64,000 nt of DNA from Rhodoglobus vestalii (GCF_006788895.1 NZ_VFRA01000001.1:1860001-1924000), one strand, 5' to 3'. Counted from the first letter of the stretch, positions 24,353 to 34,572 are shown. The notes: a model not told the origin generated them from the sequence alone. Translations and numbers: made by a program.

Positions 24353-25798
24353 TTGACAGTGAGAGCACAAGCGGCAATTGATGGCGCCCGCGAGCAGATC
24401 ACGGCGATCTTCGAGAATCGCGTCACAACTCAGCGCACCCCGGGTTCGTTCTTTGCAATGTTTGGCCCCGACGGCATTGTTTTCGAACAGGGTTTCGGCG
24501 AAACGGTGCTCGGCGAGGGTGTGGTTCCGCACCGCGACACGGTGTTCCGCATCGCCTCCTGCACTAAAAGTTTCACGTGCACGATGCTGCTGATTTTGCG
24601 TGATCGTGGCCAACTGAACCTTGATGCGCCGATTACCGATTTTGTTCCGGCATTCCGGGCGCTGTCGCCGGCGGCCGCTCCGGTCACCCCGACGGTGCGC
24701 ATGCTGATGACGATGTCGGCGGGGTTCGTGACGGATAACCCGTGGGGCGACCGCATGGAGGAGATGACACGGGCCGAACTCAACGACTTCGTTGCGGTGG
24801 GAGTCAGCTACATCGCGACACCGGGCACCGGCTTCGAATACTCGAACCTTGGGTACGCATTGCTTGGCGAAGTGATTGCAGAAGTCACCGGCCTCAGTTA
24901 CGTGGATGCGGTCAGCACCGAGATCCTCACACCGCTCGGCTTGACTTCCACCCGCTTCGATCGCGACCCCAGCCCTGACACCGAAACTGCTCTCGGCTAC
25001 CGGCTTGCCAATGGTGCTTGGGCTGAGCAGCCGATCACGGGTCCCGGCATGTTTTCGGCCATGGGGGGCCTGTTTTCGACGGCAACGGACATTGTGCGCT
25101 GGTCGTTGTGGCTGGCCCGCGCCCTCGACCCCGAAGACTCCAGCGACGGCCCGCTTTCGTCGGCGAGCCGCCGCGAGCTGCAGCAGATTCAGCGCGTCAT
25201 CCCGAAGAATCCGTTGAAAGAAGCGGTGTACGCGGAGCCCACCGCCCACGGTTACGGGTACGGGCTCTTCATCGACGAGGGAACATCGAAAATTGTTTCG
25301 CATTCGGGGGGCTACCCCGGGTACAGCGCCCACATGCGCTGGCATGCGCCCAGTGGTCTCGGCATTGTGGCGTTCGAGAACGGTACGTTCGCCAGTGTTG
25401 CTGTTCCGGCAACGCAGGCACTTCAAGGGGCGCTCAACAGCTACGGTGACCTGTCGGTTCCGGCGGCGGCGTGGCCCGAAACGCTAGCGGCCCGCGACAC
25501 CTTCGACGGTCTCGTGCGCAACTGGGACACTCCCACTGCTGACGCCGTCGCAGCGGTTAACCTTGCCCTCGATGTGCCGTACGGGGAGCGCATTGCCGCG
25601 ATCGCCACAGCAGTAGCGAAGGTGGGGCCACTCACCGGTGCGCCACTCACCGAGGTGGAGCGCAAACTTGGTGACACTCCCGCCATGACGAACTGGACCA
25701 TCGAGGGCGAACGCGGCCGAATCACGTGCCACATCCTGATGAGCCCCGAACTGCCGCCGCGAGTGCAAACCTTCAAGCTCGAGACTGAAAGCCACTGA
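24353..25798 (+). CDS. Beta-lactamase-family serine hydrolase (class C / penicillin-binding fold)
   Basis: 481 residues from TTG 24353 (GTG 24359 is also possible). The SxxK motif is SCTK near residue 69 (RIASCTKSFTCTMLL), the YxN motif is YSNLGY, and a HSGGYPGY box takes the place of the KTG motif, as in esterase/peptidase relatives. The last ~100 residues form an extra domain. No signal peptide is seen, so a cytoplasmic esterase or aminohydrolase is possible; substrate unknown. It is inserted between hpt and ftsH, which are usually adjacent. Confidence 0.85.
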   Translation: MTVRAQAAIDGAREQITAIFENRVTTQRTPGSFFAMFGPDGIVFEQGFGETVLGEGVVPHRDTVFRIASCTKSFTCTMLLILRDRGQLNLDAPITDFVPAFRALSPAAAPVTPTVRMLMTMSAGFVTDNPWGDRMEEMTRAELNDFVAVGVSYIATPGTGFEYSNLGYALLGEVIAEVTGLSYVDAVSTEILTPLGLTSTRFDRDPSPDTETALGYRLANGAWAEQPITGPGMFSAMGGLFSTATDIVRWSLWLARALDPEDSSDGPLSSASRRELQQIQRVIPKNPLKEAVYAEPTAHGYGYGLFIDEGTSKIVSHSGGYPGYSAHMRWHAPSGLGIVAFENGTFASVAVPATQALQGALNSYGDLSVPAAAWPETLAARDTFDGLVRNWDTPTADAVAAVNLALDVPYGERIAAIATAVAKVGPLTGAPLTEVERKLGDTPAMTNWTIEGERGRITCHILMSPELPPRVQTFKLETESH

Positions 25799-25926
25799 CG
25801 GCGTTCACGACATCCCGCCGCTCATTACGCCGAGGGAAAACACGCAGTGCTCTTGCAGCACGGTGACGGTAATCTTGCACCACATGTCTTCAGAGAGAGG
25901 TACTGGGTCTCACGACTCGGAACATC

Positions 25927-27927
25927 ATGGATTTTAAGCGCATTTTTCGCGGCCCGGTTCCGTACATCATCATCGGTATTGCCGCAGTAGCGATAGCCGC
26001 AACCCTGCTATTGGGCGAGGGCTTCAAAGAGATCTCTACTCAAGAGGGCCTCGGTCTGCTTGAGGGTTCGACTGTGACGTCAGCCACCATCATCGATGGC
26101 GAGCAGCGTGTCGACCTCGAACTGTCGAAAGCTGCCGGAGATAACGGCATGAAGGTTCAGTTCTTCTACGTGGCACCGCGCGGCGAGGAGGTCGTTTCTG
26201 CGATCAACGCCGCTGACCTCTCAGCGTTCAACGATCGGGTTCCGCAAGAGAACTTCTTCGTGTCATTCCTGTCGATCATGCTGCCGTTCCTCATCATCGG
26301 CATCATCTTCTTCTTCATCTTCAGCCGCATGCAGGGTGGCGGTGGCAAGGTCATGCAGTTTGGCAAGTCGAAGGCCAAGCTCGTGGGTACTGATTCTCCC
26401 CAAACTACTTTTGCGGATGTTGCTGGTGCCGACGAGGCCATTGAAGAGCTTGAAGAGATCAAAGACTTCCTGAAAGAGCCGGCGAAGTTCTTGGCCGTTG
26501 GTGCTCGAATCCCGAAGGGCGTACTGCTGTATGGCCCTCCCGGTACCGGTAAGACTCTGCTTGCTAAGGCAACGGCCGGTGAAGCTGGAGTGCCGTTCTA
26601 CACGATTTCGGGTTCCGACTTCGTCGAAATGTTTGTGGGTGTTGGTGCAAGCCGCGTTCGTGACCTCTTCGATCAGGCCAAAAAGAATTCCCCCGCCATT
26701 ATCTTCATCGATGAGATTGACGCCGTCGGTCGCCACCGTGGTGCCGGCATTGGTGGCGGCAACGATGAACGTGAGCAGACTCTCAACCAGCTACTGGTCG
26801 AGATGGACGGCTTTGATGCAACGGCCAACGTGATTCTCATTGCGGCCACCAACCGCCCCGACGTTCTCGACCCCGCGCTTCTTCGCCCCGGTCGCTTTGA
26901 CCGCCAGATTGGTGTGGATTCTCCCGACCTGAAGGGTCGCAAGCAGATCCTTGAAGTACACGGCAAGGGTAAGCCGATGGCTGACGGCGTCGACCTCGAA
27001 GTTCTTGCACGTAAGACCCCGGGGTTCACCGGTGCCGACCTCGCCAATGTGCTAAACGAAGCGGCACTGCTAACAGCCCGCTCTAACGCGCAGCTCATCG
27101 ACAACCGTGCCCTCGACGAGGCCGTCGACCGTGTGATGGCCGGACCTCAGCGTCGTTCGCGTCTCATGAACGACAAAGAGAAGCTCATCACCGCCTACCA
27201 CGAGGGCGGTCACGCAGTCGCTGCAGCGTCAATGCGCAACACTGACCCCGTCACGAAGATCACGATTCTTCCCCGTGGGCGTGCGCTCGGCTACACGATG
27301 GTGATGCCGCTCGAAGACAAGTACTCGGTTACGCGCAACGAGTTGCTCGATCAACTCGCCTACGCGATGGGTGGCCGTGTTGCCGAAGAAATCGTGTTCC
27401 ACGATCCCACCACCGGGGCATCCAACGACATCGAAAAGGCGACCTCGATTGCTCGCCGCATGGTCACCGAATATGGCATGAGCGCCAGGATCGGTTCCGT
27501 GAAACTGGGCACCGGATCGGGCGAACCGTTCATGGGCCGCGACATGGGCGCAACCCGCGAATACTCCGACGAGCTGGCCAAGATCATCGACGAAGAAATT
27601 CGTGTACTGATCGATCAGGCTCATGATGAGGCCTGGCAGATGCTCAACGAGAACCGCAAAGTACTCGACAAGCTCGCTCGTGAACTGCTCGAAAAAGAAA
27701 CTCTCGACCATGTTCAACTTGAGAAGATCTTCACGGGCATAGCGAAGCTTCCCGAGCGCCCGCAATGGCTCTCCAGTGACGCTCGCCCCGTCTCGCAGTT
27801 GCCTCCCATCAAGGTGCCGAAGAAGGCGGTCGTTGCAGCGGAGGCCACCGATGGTAACGACGGGACCCCGGCGAAGCCCGCACGCAAACCGCGGCCACGC
27901 AAGTCGCCCGGCGTCGCGACAGCGTAG
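25927..27927 (+). CDS. ftsH: ATP-dependent zinc metalloprotease FtsH
   Basis: 666 residues. Two membrane helices (about 13-31 and 113-135) flank a short extracytoplasmic domain. The AAA module has Walker A GPPGTGKT, Walker [13 protein letters not shown] and the second region of homology [21 protein letters not shown]. The zinc site is HEGGH near residue 424. It degrades membrane and regulatory proteins. The tail is Lys/Pro-rich and unstructured. The folate operon follows after 6 bp. Confidence 0.97.
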   Translation: MDFKRIFRGPVPYIIIGIAAVAIAATLLLGEGFKEISTQEGLGLLEGSTVTSATIIDGEQRVDLELSKAAGDNGMKVQFFYVAPRGEEVVSAINAADLSAFNDRVPQENFFVSFLSIMLPFLIIGIIFFFIFSRMQGGGGKVMQFGKSKAKLVGTDSPQTTFADVAGADEAIEELEEIKDFLKEPAKFLAVGARIPKGVLLYGPPGTGKTLLAKATAGEAGVPFYTISGSDFVEMFVGVGASRVRDLFDQAKKNSPAIIFIDEIDAVGRHRGAGIGGGNDEREQTLNQLLVEMDGFDATANVILIAATNRPDVLDPALLRPGRFDRQIGVDSPDLKGRKQILEVHGKGKPMADGVDLEVLARKTPGFTGADLANVLNEAALLTARSNAQLIDNRALDEAVDRVMAGPQRRSRLMNDKEKLITAYHEGGHAVAAASMRNTDPVTKITILPRGRALGYTMVMPLEDKYSVTRNELLDQLAYAMGGRVAEEIVFHDPTTGASNDIEKATSIARRMVTEYGMSARIGSVKLGTGSGEPFMGRDMGATREYSDELAKIIDEEIRVLIDQAHDEAWQMLNENRKVLDKLARELLEKETLDHVQLEKIFTGIAKLPERPQWLSSDARPVSQLPPIKVPKKAVVAAEATDGNDGTPAKPARKPRPRKSPGVATA

Positions 27928-27933
27928 AACCCC

Positions 27934-28521
27934 ATGTCAATCGACGTAGCACGAATCGAAGCTGCGGTAGCAGAAATGCTCAGTGCTGTTGGTGAGGATC
28001 CGGCGCGGGCCGGCCTCACCGCCACGCCGCGTCGCGTCGCCGAAGCGTATTCCGAATTCTTCGCCGGCAATGAGCTGAACGCGCTCGATCACCTCTCAGA
28101 CAGTATCGAATTCACCGCAAAAGCCGATCAAACGGGGGAGCTTGTGCTCGTGCGCGACATCGAGTTCCGCTCGATGTGTGAGCATCACCTGCTGCCCTTC
28201 CTTGGTGTCGCCCACGTTGCGTACGTGCCCGATGAGCGCATCATCGGCCTCGGCAATATCGCTCGTGTGGTTGAGACCATCTCCGCGCGGGCTCAATTGC
28301 AAGAGCGGCTCACCGAAGAGATCACTGAGGCGATCAACGACGGTCTCTCTCCGCGCGGCGTCCTTGTGGTCATTGACGCCGTCCACGGCTGTGTTTCAAC
28401 GCGGGGCCCCCGCCAAACTGCCAGCTCAACAGTCACACTCGCCTCACGCGGAGTTCTGAGCGATCCACTCGAGCGTGCCGAAGTAATGGCGCTCATCGGC
28501 AGCCGTGGCGGCGATGGATAG
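27934..28521 (+). CDS. folE: GTP cyclohydrolase I
   Basis: 195 residues. First step of folate synthesis: GTP to 7,8-dihydroneopterin triphosphate. Motifs: DPARAGLTATPRRVAEAY, the zinc ligands in MCEHHLLPF, and the C-terminal Cys of HGCVSTRGPRQTASSTVT. It overlaps the folP start by 17 bp and heads the folE-folP-folB-folK order. Confidence 0.97.
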   Translation: MSIDVARIEAAVAEMLSAVGEDPARAGLTATPRRVAEAYSEFFAGNELNALDHLSDSIEFTAKADQTGELVLVRDIEFRSMCEHHLLPFLGVAHVAYVPDERIIGLGNIARVVETISARAQLQERLTEEITEAINDGLSPRGVLVVIDAVHGCVSTRGPRQTASSTVTLASRGVLSDPLERAEVMALIGSRGGDG

Positions 28522-29359
28522 CACACCGCTGCTGTCCGCTGACCGGGTCTTGCCCGTTCCGCGGGTGATGGGCATTCTCAACGTGACCCCCGATTCTTTT
28601 AGTGATGGCGGTCGCTACGAACACGTCGATCGGGCCATCGCGCACGGCATCCTGCTGCGCGATCAGGGCGCCGCTGTGGTGGATGTCGGCGGAGAATCGA
28701 CGCGCCCCGGTGCCCAACGCGTGCCCCCGGCCACAGAGCAGGCGCGAGTGATCCCGGTGATCGAAGCGCTCACCGCTGAGGGTGTCGCGGTGAGCATCGA
28801 CACGATGAATGCCGTGACAGCACTGGCCGCGGCCAAGGCGGGAGCATCCATTATCAATGATGTCTCTGGTGGCCTTTCAGACCCCGAAATGTATCGAACA
28901 GTTGCCGCAACCGACCTCACCTACATTGCGATGCACTGGCGCGGGCACAGCAACGAGATGGCCCAATTGGCACACTACGACGATGTCGTCAGCGATGTGC
29001 GCTCAGAGCTGTCTGACCGCGTTGCCGAGATGACCGCGTCAGGAATCAACCCTGACCGTATTGTGATCGATCCTGGTCTCGGTTTCGCGAAGACTGCCGA
29101 GCACAATTGGGCGCTTCTGGCGCGACTCGATGAACTGTCTGCGCTCGGCTACCCGATCCTCATTGGTGCCTCGCGCAAACGCTTTCTGGGCACACTGTTG
29201 CCCAACGACGCCCCCACTACCGACCGAGACCTCGCTACCGCAGTGATCAGCAACGTCGCCGCCGAGGCGCAGACGTGGGGCGTTCGGGTTCACGATGTAC
29301 CGTCAACACAGGTAGCACTCGCCGTGTACACGGCGATGCAGAAGGGCAAGAAACGATGA
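28505..29359 (+). CDS. folP: Dihydropteroate synthase
   Basis: 284 residues from GTG 28505 (ATG 28514 is an alternative). It joins pABA to the pterin pyrophosphate and is the sulfonamide target. Signatures: MGILNVTPDSFSDGG, VDVGGESTRPGA, INDVSGG, DPGLGFAKT and GASRKRFLG. It overlaps folE upstream and folB downstream (ATGA), indicating one coupled operon. Confidence 0.96.
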   Translation: MAAMDSTPLLSADRVLPVPRVMGILNVTPDSFSDGGRYEHVDRAIAHGILLRDQGAAVVDVGGESTRPGAQRVPPATEQARVIPVIEALTAEGVAVSIDTMNAVTALAAAKAGASIINDVSGGLSDPEMYRTVAATDLTYIAMHWRGHSNEMAQLAHYDDVVSDVRSELSDRVAEMTASGINPDRIVIDPGLGFAKTAEHNWALLARLDELSALGYPILIGASRKRFLGTLLPNDAPTTDRDLATAVISNVAAEAQTWGVRVHDVPSTQVALAVYTAMQKGKKR

Positions 29360-29775
29360 ATCCTGCACTGGATGAACTCACCCTCACCGGGCTGCGAGCC
29401 ACCGCCTTCCACGGCGTTTTCGATCACGAGCGCCGCGATGGTCAAGTCTTTATTGTGGATGCGGTTGTCTACCTCGATCTGTCGCCCGCCGCACTCTCAG
29501 ATCAGCTAAACCGCACCGTTCACTATGGCGAATTGGCGGAGCAGATTGTTGCGGCAGTGGAGAGCAACCCCGTCGATCTCATCGAAACGGTCGCCGAACG
29601 GGTAGCAAATATTGTGCTTGCCTATGATGCCGCGGTGAGCACCAAGATCACCATCCATAAGCCATCGGCGCCCATCACTGTTCCCTTCGCCGACGTGGCT
29701 GTCACCATCACGCGCCACCGCCCTGCCTCCGCTCACCCGGCCGGTTTTAGCGCAGAGCCCCACCAGCTCTCGTGA
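29356..29775 (+). CDS. folB: Dihydroneopterin aldolase
   Basis: Start at the ATG at 29356 overlapping the folP stop. The 139-residue enzyme converts dihydroneopterin to 6-hydroxymethyl-dihydropterin. Typical pattern: LTGLRATAFHGVFDHERRDGQVFIVD, VHYGELAEQI, and ETVAERVANIVL with the conserved Glu; then TIHKPSAPI. The stop overlaps the GTG of folK. Confidence 0.95.
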   Translation: MNPALDELTLTGLRATAFHGVFDHERRDGQVFIVDAVVYLDLSPAALSDQLNRTVHYGELAEQIVAAVESNPVDLIETVAERVANIVLAYDAAVSTKITIHKPSAPITVPFADVAVTITRHRPASAHPAGFSAEPHQLS

Positions 29776-30302
29776 TTCGGCAGCAACGACTTCGCGTCGA
29801 GTTGCCGGTCATTCTTGCTATCGGCAGCAACCTCGGAGACCGTGAAGCCACCCTGCGCGAGGCCGTCCACGCCATCAACGCAATTGATGGTGTGACAGTG
29901 GATGCCACCTCCAGCATTGTTCAAACCCCGGCCCTAAAATTGGCGGGCATTGATCACTCGGCACCGGCTTACCTGAATGCGGTCGTGTCTGCTCGCAGCG
30001 CGCTGGAGCCTCACGCTCTGCTCGAGCAATTGCATCGCGTTGAAGCTGAGCATGGCCGCTTGCGTGCCGAGCGGTGGGGTGACCGAACGCTTGACATTGA
30101 CATTGTCTCGTTCGCGCACCTTCAGGTGGATGACGAGTTGCTGACGATTCCGCATCCGCGCGCCGCCGAGCGCGCATTTGTGCTTGTGCCGCTGCTGCAG
30201 CTGGATCCGCAGGCCACCCTTGTTGGCTACGGTAGCGCGGCCGAGCTGCTGGTGGGCATCGACAACGATGCCACCGAGTTTGAGGCGAAGGCGCTGTGGT
30301 GA
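29772..30302 (+). CDS. folK: 2-amino-4-hydroxy-6-hydroxymethyldihydropteridine pyrophosphokinase
   Basis: 176 residues from the GTG at 29772 (GTGA overlap). It transfers pyrophosphate from ATP to hydroxymethyl-dihydropterin. Motifs: AIGSNLGDREATLREAV near the start, LHRVEAEHGRLRAERWGDRTLDIDIVSF with the metal-binding Asp pair, and IPHPRAAERAFVLVPL. Confidence 0.96.
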   Translation: MIRQQRLRVELPVILAIGSNLGDREATLREAVHAINAIDGVTVDATSSIVQTPALKLAGIDHSAPAYLNAVVSARSALEPHALLEQLHRVEAEHGRLRAERWGDRTLDIDIVSFAHLQVDDELLTIPHPRAAERAFVLVPLLQLDPQATLVGYGSAAELLVGIDNDATEFEAKALW

Positions 30303-30784
30303 ATCGCACTTCGCCCCTGCATTTGTTGGCGCTGGCGGCCGTGGGTGGTGCCGCCGGTTGGCTGCTTGAGGTGCTGCTAACGGCATCCGGTCGGCCCATC
30401 GTGATTCCGTCACTCTCGCTTGCCGTGTCGCTGTTTCTCATTGCCTTAGTGACGCTGGGGTTGGCGGTGCCGATCTACCGTTCATCGCGGGGGTTGCGCA
30501 GCGCGCGAGTGAATCCGTTTTTTGCGCTGCGAGTTGTTGTGCTTGCCAAAGCGTCGAGCCTGGCTGGTGCCCTCCTCGGCGGGGGAGCACTGGCGATCGC
30601 GATCTATCTGCTGAGTCGCACCGTGTCGCCCGGCGCCGGATCAATAACATCAAGTTTTGTCGTTGCGGGCGCCGCGATAGGGTTGCTGGTCGCGGGACTC
30701 GTTGCTGAACATCTGTGCACGATTCCGCCCGACGATGAAGACTCGTCGTCGCACAATTCGATGGATCCCCAAGGAGCAGCGTGA
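30299..30784 (+). CDS. DUF3180 membrane protein
   Basis: 161 residues from the GTG at 30299, which overlaps the folK stop (GTGA); a GTG at 30296 is also in frame. Four hydrophobic segments span most of the protein (about 6-26, 35-58, 80-100 and 115-140), with RGLRSARVNPFFALRVVVLAKASSL between them, as in the actinobacterial DUF3180 family that follows folK. The function is unknown; the position between folate and PH-domain genes is conserved. Confidence 0.85.
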   Translation: MNRTSPLHLLALAAVGGAAGWLLEVLLTASGRPIVIPSLSLAVSLFLIALVTLGLAVPIYRSSRGLRSARVNPFFALRVVVLAKASSLAGALLGGGALAIAIYLLSRTVSPGAGSITSSFVVAGAAIGLLVAGLVAEHLCTIPPDDEDSSSHNSMDPQGAA

Positions 30785-31266
30785 CTGAGCGACTGGACCT
30801 ACCTGACACCGAGTGGCGCAGTGTTTCATCCAAATACGCTGTCGTCGAAGTTGTTGGGCTCATTATCTGGGGTGCGATTCTGACCGGCGCAGCCTCAATT
30901 CCGACCGTTCTGAGCGGTATTGAGTGGCTGGCAGTAATTCCGATTTCTCTCGGAATCATTTTTTTGCTGAACATTGTGCTCACCCCACGACGGGTTCGTG
31001 CCATCGGCTACATGATGCGCGACGACGATCTTGTGTTTCGGCGCGGACTCATGTTCCGGCGCGTGGTTGCTGTGCCGTACGGCCGCATGCAACTCGTTGA
31101 CATCAACCGCGGCCCCCTCGATCGTGCGGTGGGGCTGAGCGAACTCAAATTTGTGACTGCCGCGGCATCCACCGGTGTGGTCATTCCTGGACTACCTGAG
31201 CAGGATGCTGAGGAGTTGAGAGACACGCTCGTCGCCCTGGCAGAGAGTCGCAGGGCCGGGCTGTGA
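30781..31266 (+). CDS. PH-domain (bPH2) membrane protein, YdbS type
   Basis: 161 residues. Two membrane helices (about 23-43 and 48-70) are followed by a bacterial pleckstrin-homology domain: RAIGYMMRDDDLVFRRGLMFRRVVAVPYGRMQLVDINRGPLDRAVGL. GTGA overlap with DUF3180 upstream and with the larger PH protein downstream. YdbS/YdbT pairs in Bacillus protect against some antimicrobial peptides; the actinobacterial role is unknown. Confidence 0.87.
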   Translation: MTERLDLPDTEWRSVSSKYAVVEVVGLIIWGAILTGAASIPTVLSGIEWLAVIPISLGIIFLLNIVLTPRRVRAIGYMMRDDDLVFRRGLMFRRVVAVPYGRMQLVDINRGPLDRAVGLSELKFVTAAASTGVVIPGLPEQDAEELRDTLVALAESRRAGL

Positions 31267-32891
31267 GCGAGCGTGACGAGCTGGGCATTGAGCCGACGCA
31301 GCCCGAGCAGATAGCGGCAGCGGAGAACGTCGCCGGAATCCCGGCTGATGCGCACCGGCTTGCCGACGGTGAATGGCATCGGCTGCACCCCGCAACGCCG
31401 CTGTTGCGCGGTGGCATTGCTCTGATTGCGATCATCGGCATCATCATTGTGAATGCCCGTGACTTCGCCATTGAGCTGCTCTGGGGCGGCCCTAACGAGT
31501 ACGGAGCCATTGCGCGCCTCATGAATTCCGGGTTTCTGATCCCGGTAATTCTCATTGTGCTTGCGGTTCTCATTCTGAGCGTTCTCGGGTTCTATTTTTC
31601 GTGGCGGATGCACACTTTCCGCATCACCGATGAACTTGTTGAGGTTCGCAGCGGCATCCTGTTCCGCACGAATCGCCGGGGTCGACTTGACCGCATCCAG
31701 GGCATCAACATTTCACGACCGCTGTTCGCTCGACTTTTTGGTGCCGCCAAACTCGAAGTGAATGTTGCCGGGCAAGACGCCAATGTGGAGCTTTCGTATC
31801 TGGGGTCTCGGGGAGCGGATGACCTGCGGCGCGCAATCTTGCAACTCGCATCGGGTACACGTGCTGACGCCGCAGCCACGACATCCGAGCAGCACGACGG
31901 TGGGCTTATTGAGCAGCGAGTTAACGAATTTTTGGCACCAGAACTGGACCCTGATACCGCACCGCCGGAGTCGATTGTTCGCATCCGGATTCCCCGCCTG
32001 ATTGGTTCGCTCGTGTTGAGTGAAGCGACAATTGTTGCGATTCTGGCGGCAATCGGCATCATCGTAACGATTGTGGTGACCGGCGAATTCGGGTGGTTGC
32101 TCGCTCTCTTGCCGGGTGCCCTTGGTCTTGGTGGTTATTTGGCCTCGCGCCTGACCAAGTCACTGCGCTACTCAATTGCGTCGACGAGTGACGGCATTCG
32201 GGTTGGCTACGGGCTGCTCTCAACGACCAATGAGACGTTGCCTCCGGGGCGCATCCACGCCGTTGAGGTTTCTCAGCCGTTGCTGTGGCGCCGGGCCGGG
32301 TGGTGGGAAATCAAAATCAACACCGCCTCGCAAGCATCAAGTGCCAGCGCTGCGACAGCGAAGACCACCCTGCTGCCGGTGGGCGACCTGATCGATGTGC
32401 ACCGGGTGCTTCACCTGATTTTGCCGAGCCTCGCCGCCGACGAATCCCGCGAGCTGCTTGAAGCGGGTCTTGCCGCCGGCGCCCACGATGATGCCTATGT
32501 GACCTCTCCCAAGCGGGCCGCGATTCTCCGCTGGTTTTCGTGGCGCCGCAACGGTTTCGTCATGATTTCGGATGCCGTTGCGCTGCGCAAGGGATCAATC
32601 TGGCGTTCTCTGGTGCTGGTTCCGCAGGCTCGCATGCAGAGTGTCAGCATGCACGAGGGCCCGCTGCTGCGACGGATGGGTCTTGCGGAATTGCGTGTGC
32701 ACACCGTTGCCGGGCCCATCACTGCCGCCGTCGGGGCCATGGATCGCAGCGATGTCATCACCTTCTTCAACGAGGCTTCTCGGGCGGCGGTGCGTTCTGC
32801 CAGCGTTGATACCAGCCACCGGTGGCGCAGCGGGAGCGCCCAGAGTAGCGCCGAGAGCGCGATCGAGCGTCCGACCGAGGAAAAACTTTAG
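31263..32891 (+). CDS. PH-domain membrane protein, YdbT type (multiple bPH2 domains)
   Basis: 542 residues. Pairs of membrane helices alternate with bPH2 domains: one near 110-200 (MHTFRITDELVEVRSGILFRTNRRGRLDRIQGINISRPLFARLFGAAKLEV), one near 295-390 and one near 415-510 (SDAVALRKGSIWRSLVLVPQARMQSVSMHEGPLLRRMGLAEL). It forms a two-gene unit with the preceding YdbS-type gene. The C-terminal tail is serine-rich and not conserved. Confidence 0.87.
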   Translation: MSERDELGIEPTQPEQIAAAENVAGIPADAHRLADGEWHRLHPATPLLRGGIALIAIIGIIIVNARDFAIELLWGGPNEYGAIARLMNSGFLIPVILIVLAVLILSVLGFYFSWRMHTFRITDELVEVRSGILFRTNRRGRLDRIQGINISRPLFARLFGAAKLEVNVAGQDANVELSYLGSRGADDLRRAILQLASGTRADAAATTSEQHDGGLIEQRVNEFLAPELDPDTAPPESIVRIRIPRLIGSLVLSEATIVAILAAIGIIVTIVVTGEFGWLLALLPGALGLGGYLASRLTKSLRYSIASTSDGIRVGYGLLSTTNETLPPGRIHAVEVSQPLLWRRAGWWEIKINTASQASSASAATAKTTLLPVGDLIDVHRVLHLILPSLAADESRELLEAGLAAGAHDDAYVTSPKRAAILRWFSWRRNGFVMISDAVALRKGSIWRSLVLVPQARMQSVSMHEGPLLRRMGLAELRVHTVAGPITAAVGAMDRSDVITFFNEASRAAVRSASVDTSHRWRSGSAQSSAESAIERPTEEKL

Positions 32892-33655
32892 TGGCACCGG
32901 CGGCAGGCCGTCTTGGTATCGGCATTATTGGTGCGGGCAAAGTTGGTCCCATTCTTGGGGCAGCGCTTGCGGGTGCTGGTCACGCGATTGTGGGGATCGC
33001 CGCGACCTCCGAGCGTAATTTGGAGCGGGCGAGCGCGATCTTGCCCGACGTTCCCGTGCTTGACATCCCGACTCTGGTTGAGCGCAGTGAGCTGGTGATT
33101 CTGGCGATTCCGGAGTCAGAGATTGAGTCGTTTGCTCGTGGGCTGGCGGCTGCTGGAGTGTGGCAGCCGGGCCAACTGGTGCTGCATACGGCACCTGGTC
33201 TTGGCTATGGTGCGCTTGCGCCGGCTTTAGCTGCAGGCGCGATTCCTCTCGCCCTGCATCCCGCGATGGTGTTCACCGGAACAAGCCTTGATCTCACTCG
33301 CCTGCATGAAGCGTATTGCGCTGTGAGCGCGCCAACGCCGGTGCTGCCGATCGCGCAGGCTCTTGTCGTTGAGATGGGCGCTGAGCCGATTGTGATTGCG
33401 GAGAGTGGCCGCGCGGCGTGGGCCGAAGCGGTGAGTACGGCAACCAGTTTTTCTGCTGCGATTGTGGCGCAGTCGCTTGATTTGCTCGCCACGGTTGGTG
33501 CAGACAATCCGGCGCGGGTGCTCGGCCCGCTGCTGCGATCGTCGGTTGAGAGTGCGCTTGCCGGGGCAACTGCGACTACGATCGATCTTTCCGTGACTGA
33601 TTTATCGTCTTTCGACACCGATTCGAGCCCCCACTCCCAGGAGGACCCCTCGTGA
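32891..33655 (+). CDS. Rossmann-like / DUF2520 oxidoreductase
   Basis: 254 residues from the GTG at 32891, overlapping the previous stop by one base. The N-terminal dinucleotide fold reads GIGIIGAGKVGPILGAALAGAGH; the C-terminal DUF2520 domain has LHPAMVFTG and a helical bundle resembling 6-phosphogluconate dehydrogenase-fold enzymes. Its constant place before panC suggests a role in pantothenate synthesis such as ketopantoate reduction, which is not established. The stop overlaps the panC start (GTGA). Confidence 0.83.
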   Translation: MAPAAGRLGIGIIGAGKVGPILGAALAGAGHAIVGIAATSERNLERASAILPDVPVLDIPTLVERSELVILAIPESEIESFARGLAAAGVWQPGQLVLHTAPGLGYGALAPALAAGAIPLALHPAMVFTGTSLDLTRLHEAYCAVSAPTPVLPIAQALVVEMGAEPIVIAESGRAAWAEAVSTATSFSAAIVAQSLDLLATVGADNPARVLGPLLRSSVESALAGATATTIDLSVTDLSSFDTDSSPHSQEDPS

Positions 33656-34515
33656 GTTCACACCCCCGCCCGCAGATTATTGAGACGGTCGCGGGTATGC
33701 GTGATGTCGCGGCGCATGAGCGTGCCGCCGGTCGCACCATTGCGTTGATTCCCACTCTGGGTGCGTTGCATGCCGGACATGTGGCGCATGTTGAGCGAGC
33801 GGCTGAGCTTGCCGATGTGTGCATTGTGTCGATTTTTGTGAACCCCACCCAGTTCGGTGCGAATGAAGACCTCGACAATTATCCACGCACGATGGATGAC
33901 GATCTCGACCTGCTTGGCGAGCTCGGAGTTCCCTACGTCTTCGCCCCCAGTGTTGAGGAGATGTATCCGAAGGGGCCCACCTCCACCACAATCGCCGCCG
34001 GCCAGCTCGGCACCACGTTCGAGGGCAAGTCTCGCCGCGGCCACTTTGATGGTGTGCTCACCGTTGTCGCCAAGTTGCTCGCGATCACCTCGCCCCACGT
34101 AGTGACCTTCGGCCAGAAGGATGCCCAACAACTGTTCCTCGTTCGTCGCATGATCACCGACCTCAACATCCCGGTGCGCCTAGAGATCATCGAGACCGTT
34201 CGCGAAGAAGACGGGCTTGCCCTGTCGAGCCGCAACCAGTTCTTGAATGCCAGCCAGCGCGATGCCGCCACTATCCTGTCGGCTGCGCTCAACGCTGCAA
34301 CCTCGGCCGCCGACAGCGGGCTGGATTCGGTGATTGCGGCCGCGCAGGGTGCCCTCATGGGGGAGTCGCGGGCCGAACTCGACTACTTCGCTGTGGTGGA
34401 CACCGACACCTTCACGCCGGTGCCCGATGGGTTTCGCGGTCCGGCGACGGCGATCGTTGCCGCACGGGTCGGAGCCACTCGCCTGATCGACAACGTGTCA
34501 CTCTACGTCGGCTAG
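33652..34515 (+). CDS. panC: Pantothenate synthetase
   Basis: 287 residues. It ligates pantoate and beta-alanine with ATP. Signatures: IPTLGALHAGHVAHVERA (HIGH-like motif), SIFVNPTQFG, DNYPRT, RRGHFDGVLTVVAKLLAI, FGQKDAQQL and LSSRNQFL (KMSKS-equivalent loop). It is the last gene of the coupled chain that began with folP. Confidence 0.96.
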   Translation: MSSHPRPQIIETVAGMRDVAAHERAAGRTIALIPTLGALHAGHVAHVERAAELADVCIVSIFVNPTQFGANEDLDNYPRTMDDDLDLLGELGVPYVFAPSVEEMYPKGPTSTTIAAGQLGTTFEGKSRRGHFDGVLTVVAKLLAITSPHVVTFGQKDAQQLFLVRRMITDLNIPVRLEIIETVREEDGLALSSRNQFLNASQRDAATILSAALNAATSAADSGLDSVIAAAQGALMGESRAELDYFAVVDTDTFTPVPDGFRGPATAIVAARVGATRLIDNVSLYVG

Positions 34516-34572
34516 TTTTCGTGGGAGTTCGCGGCGCGGCGTGGCAGTCGCATCCCGGCTACGATTGAGGGC

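Noticed and set aside
23738..25426. 562-codon open frame on the minus strand
   Set aside because: It lies antisense to hpt and the serine hydrolase, both strongly supported, and its sequence is His/Arg-rich without any family pattern; an artefact of GC-rich codon usage.
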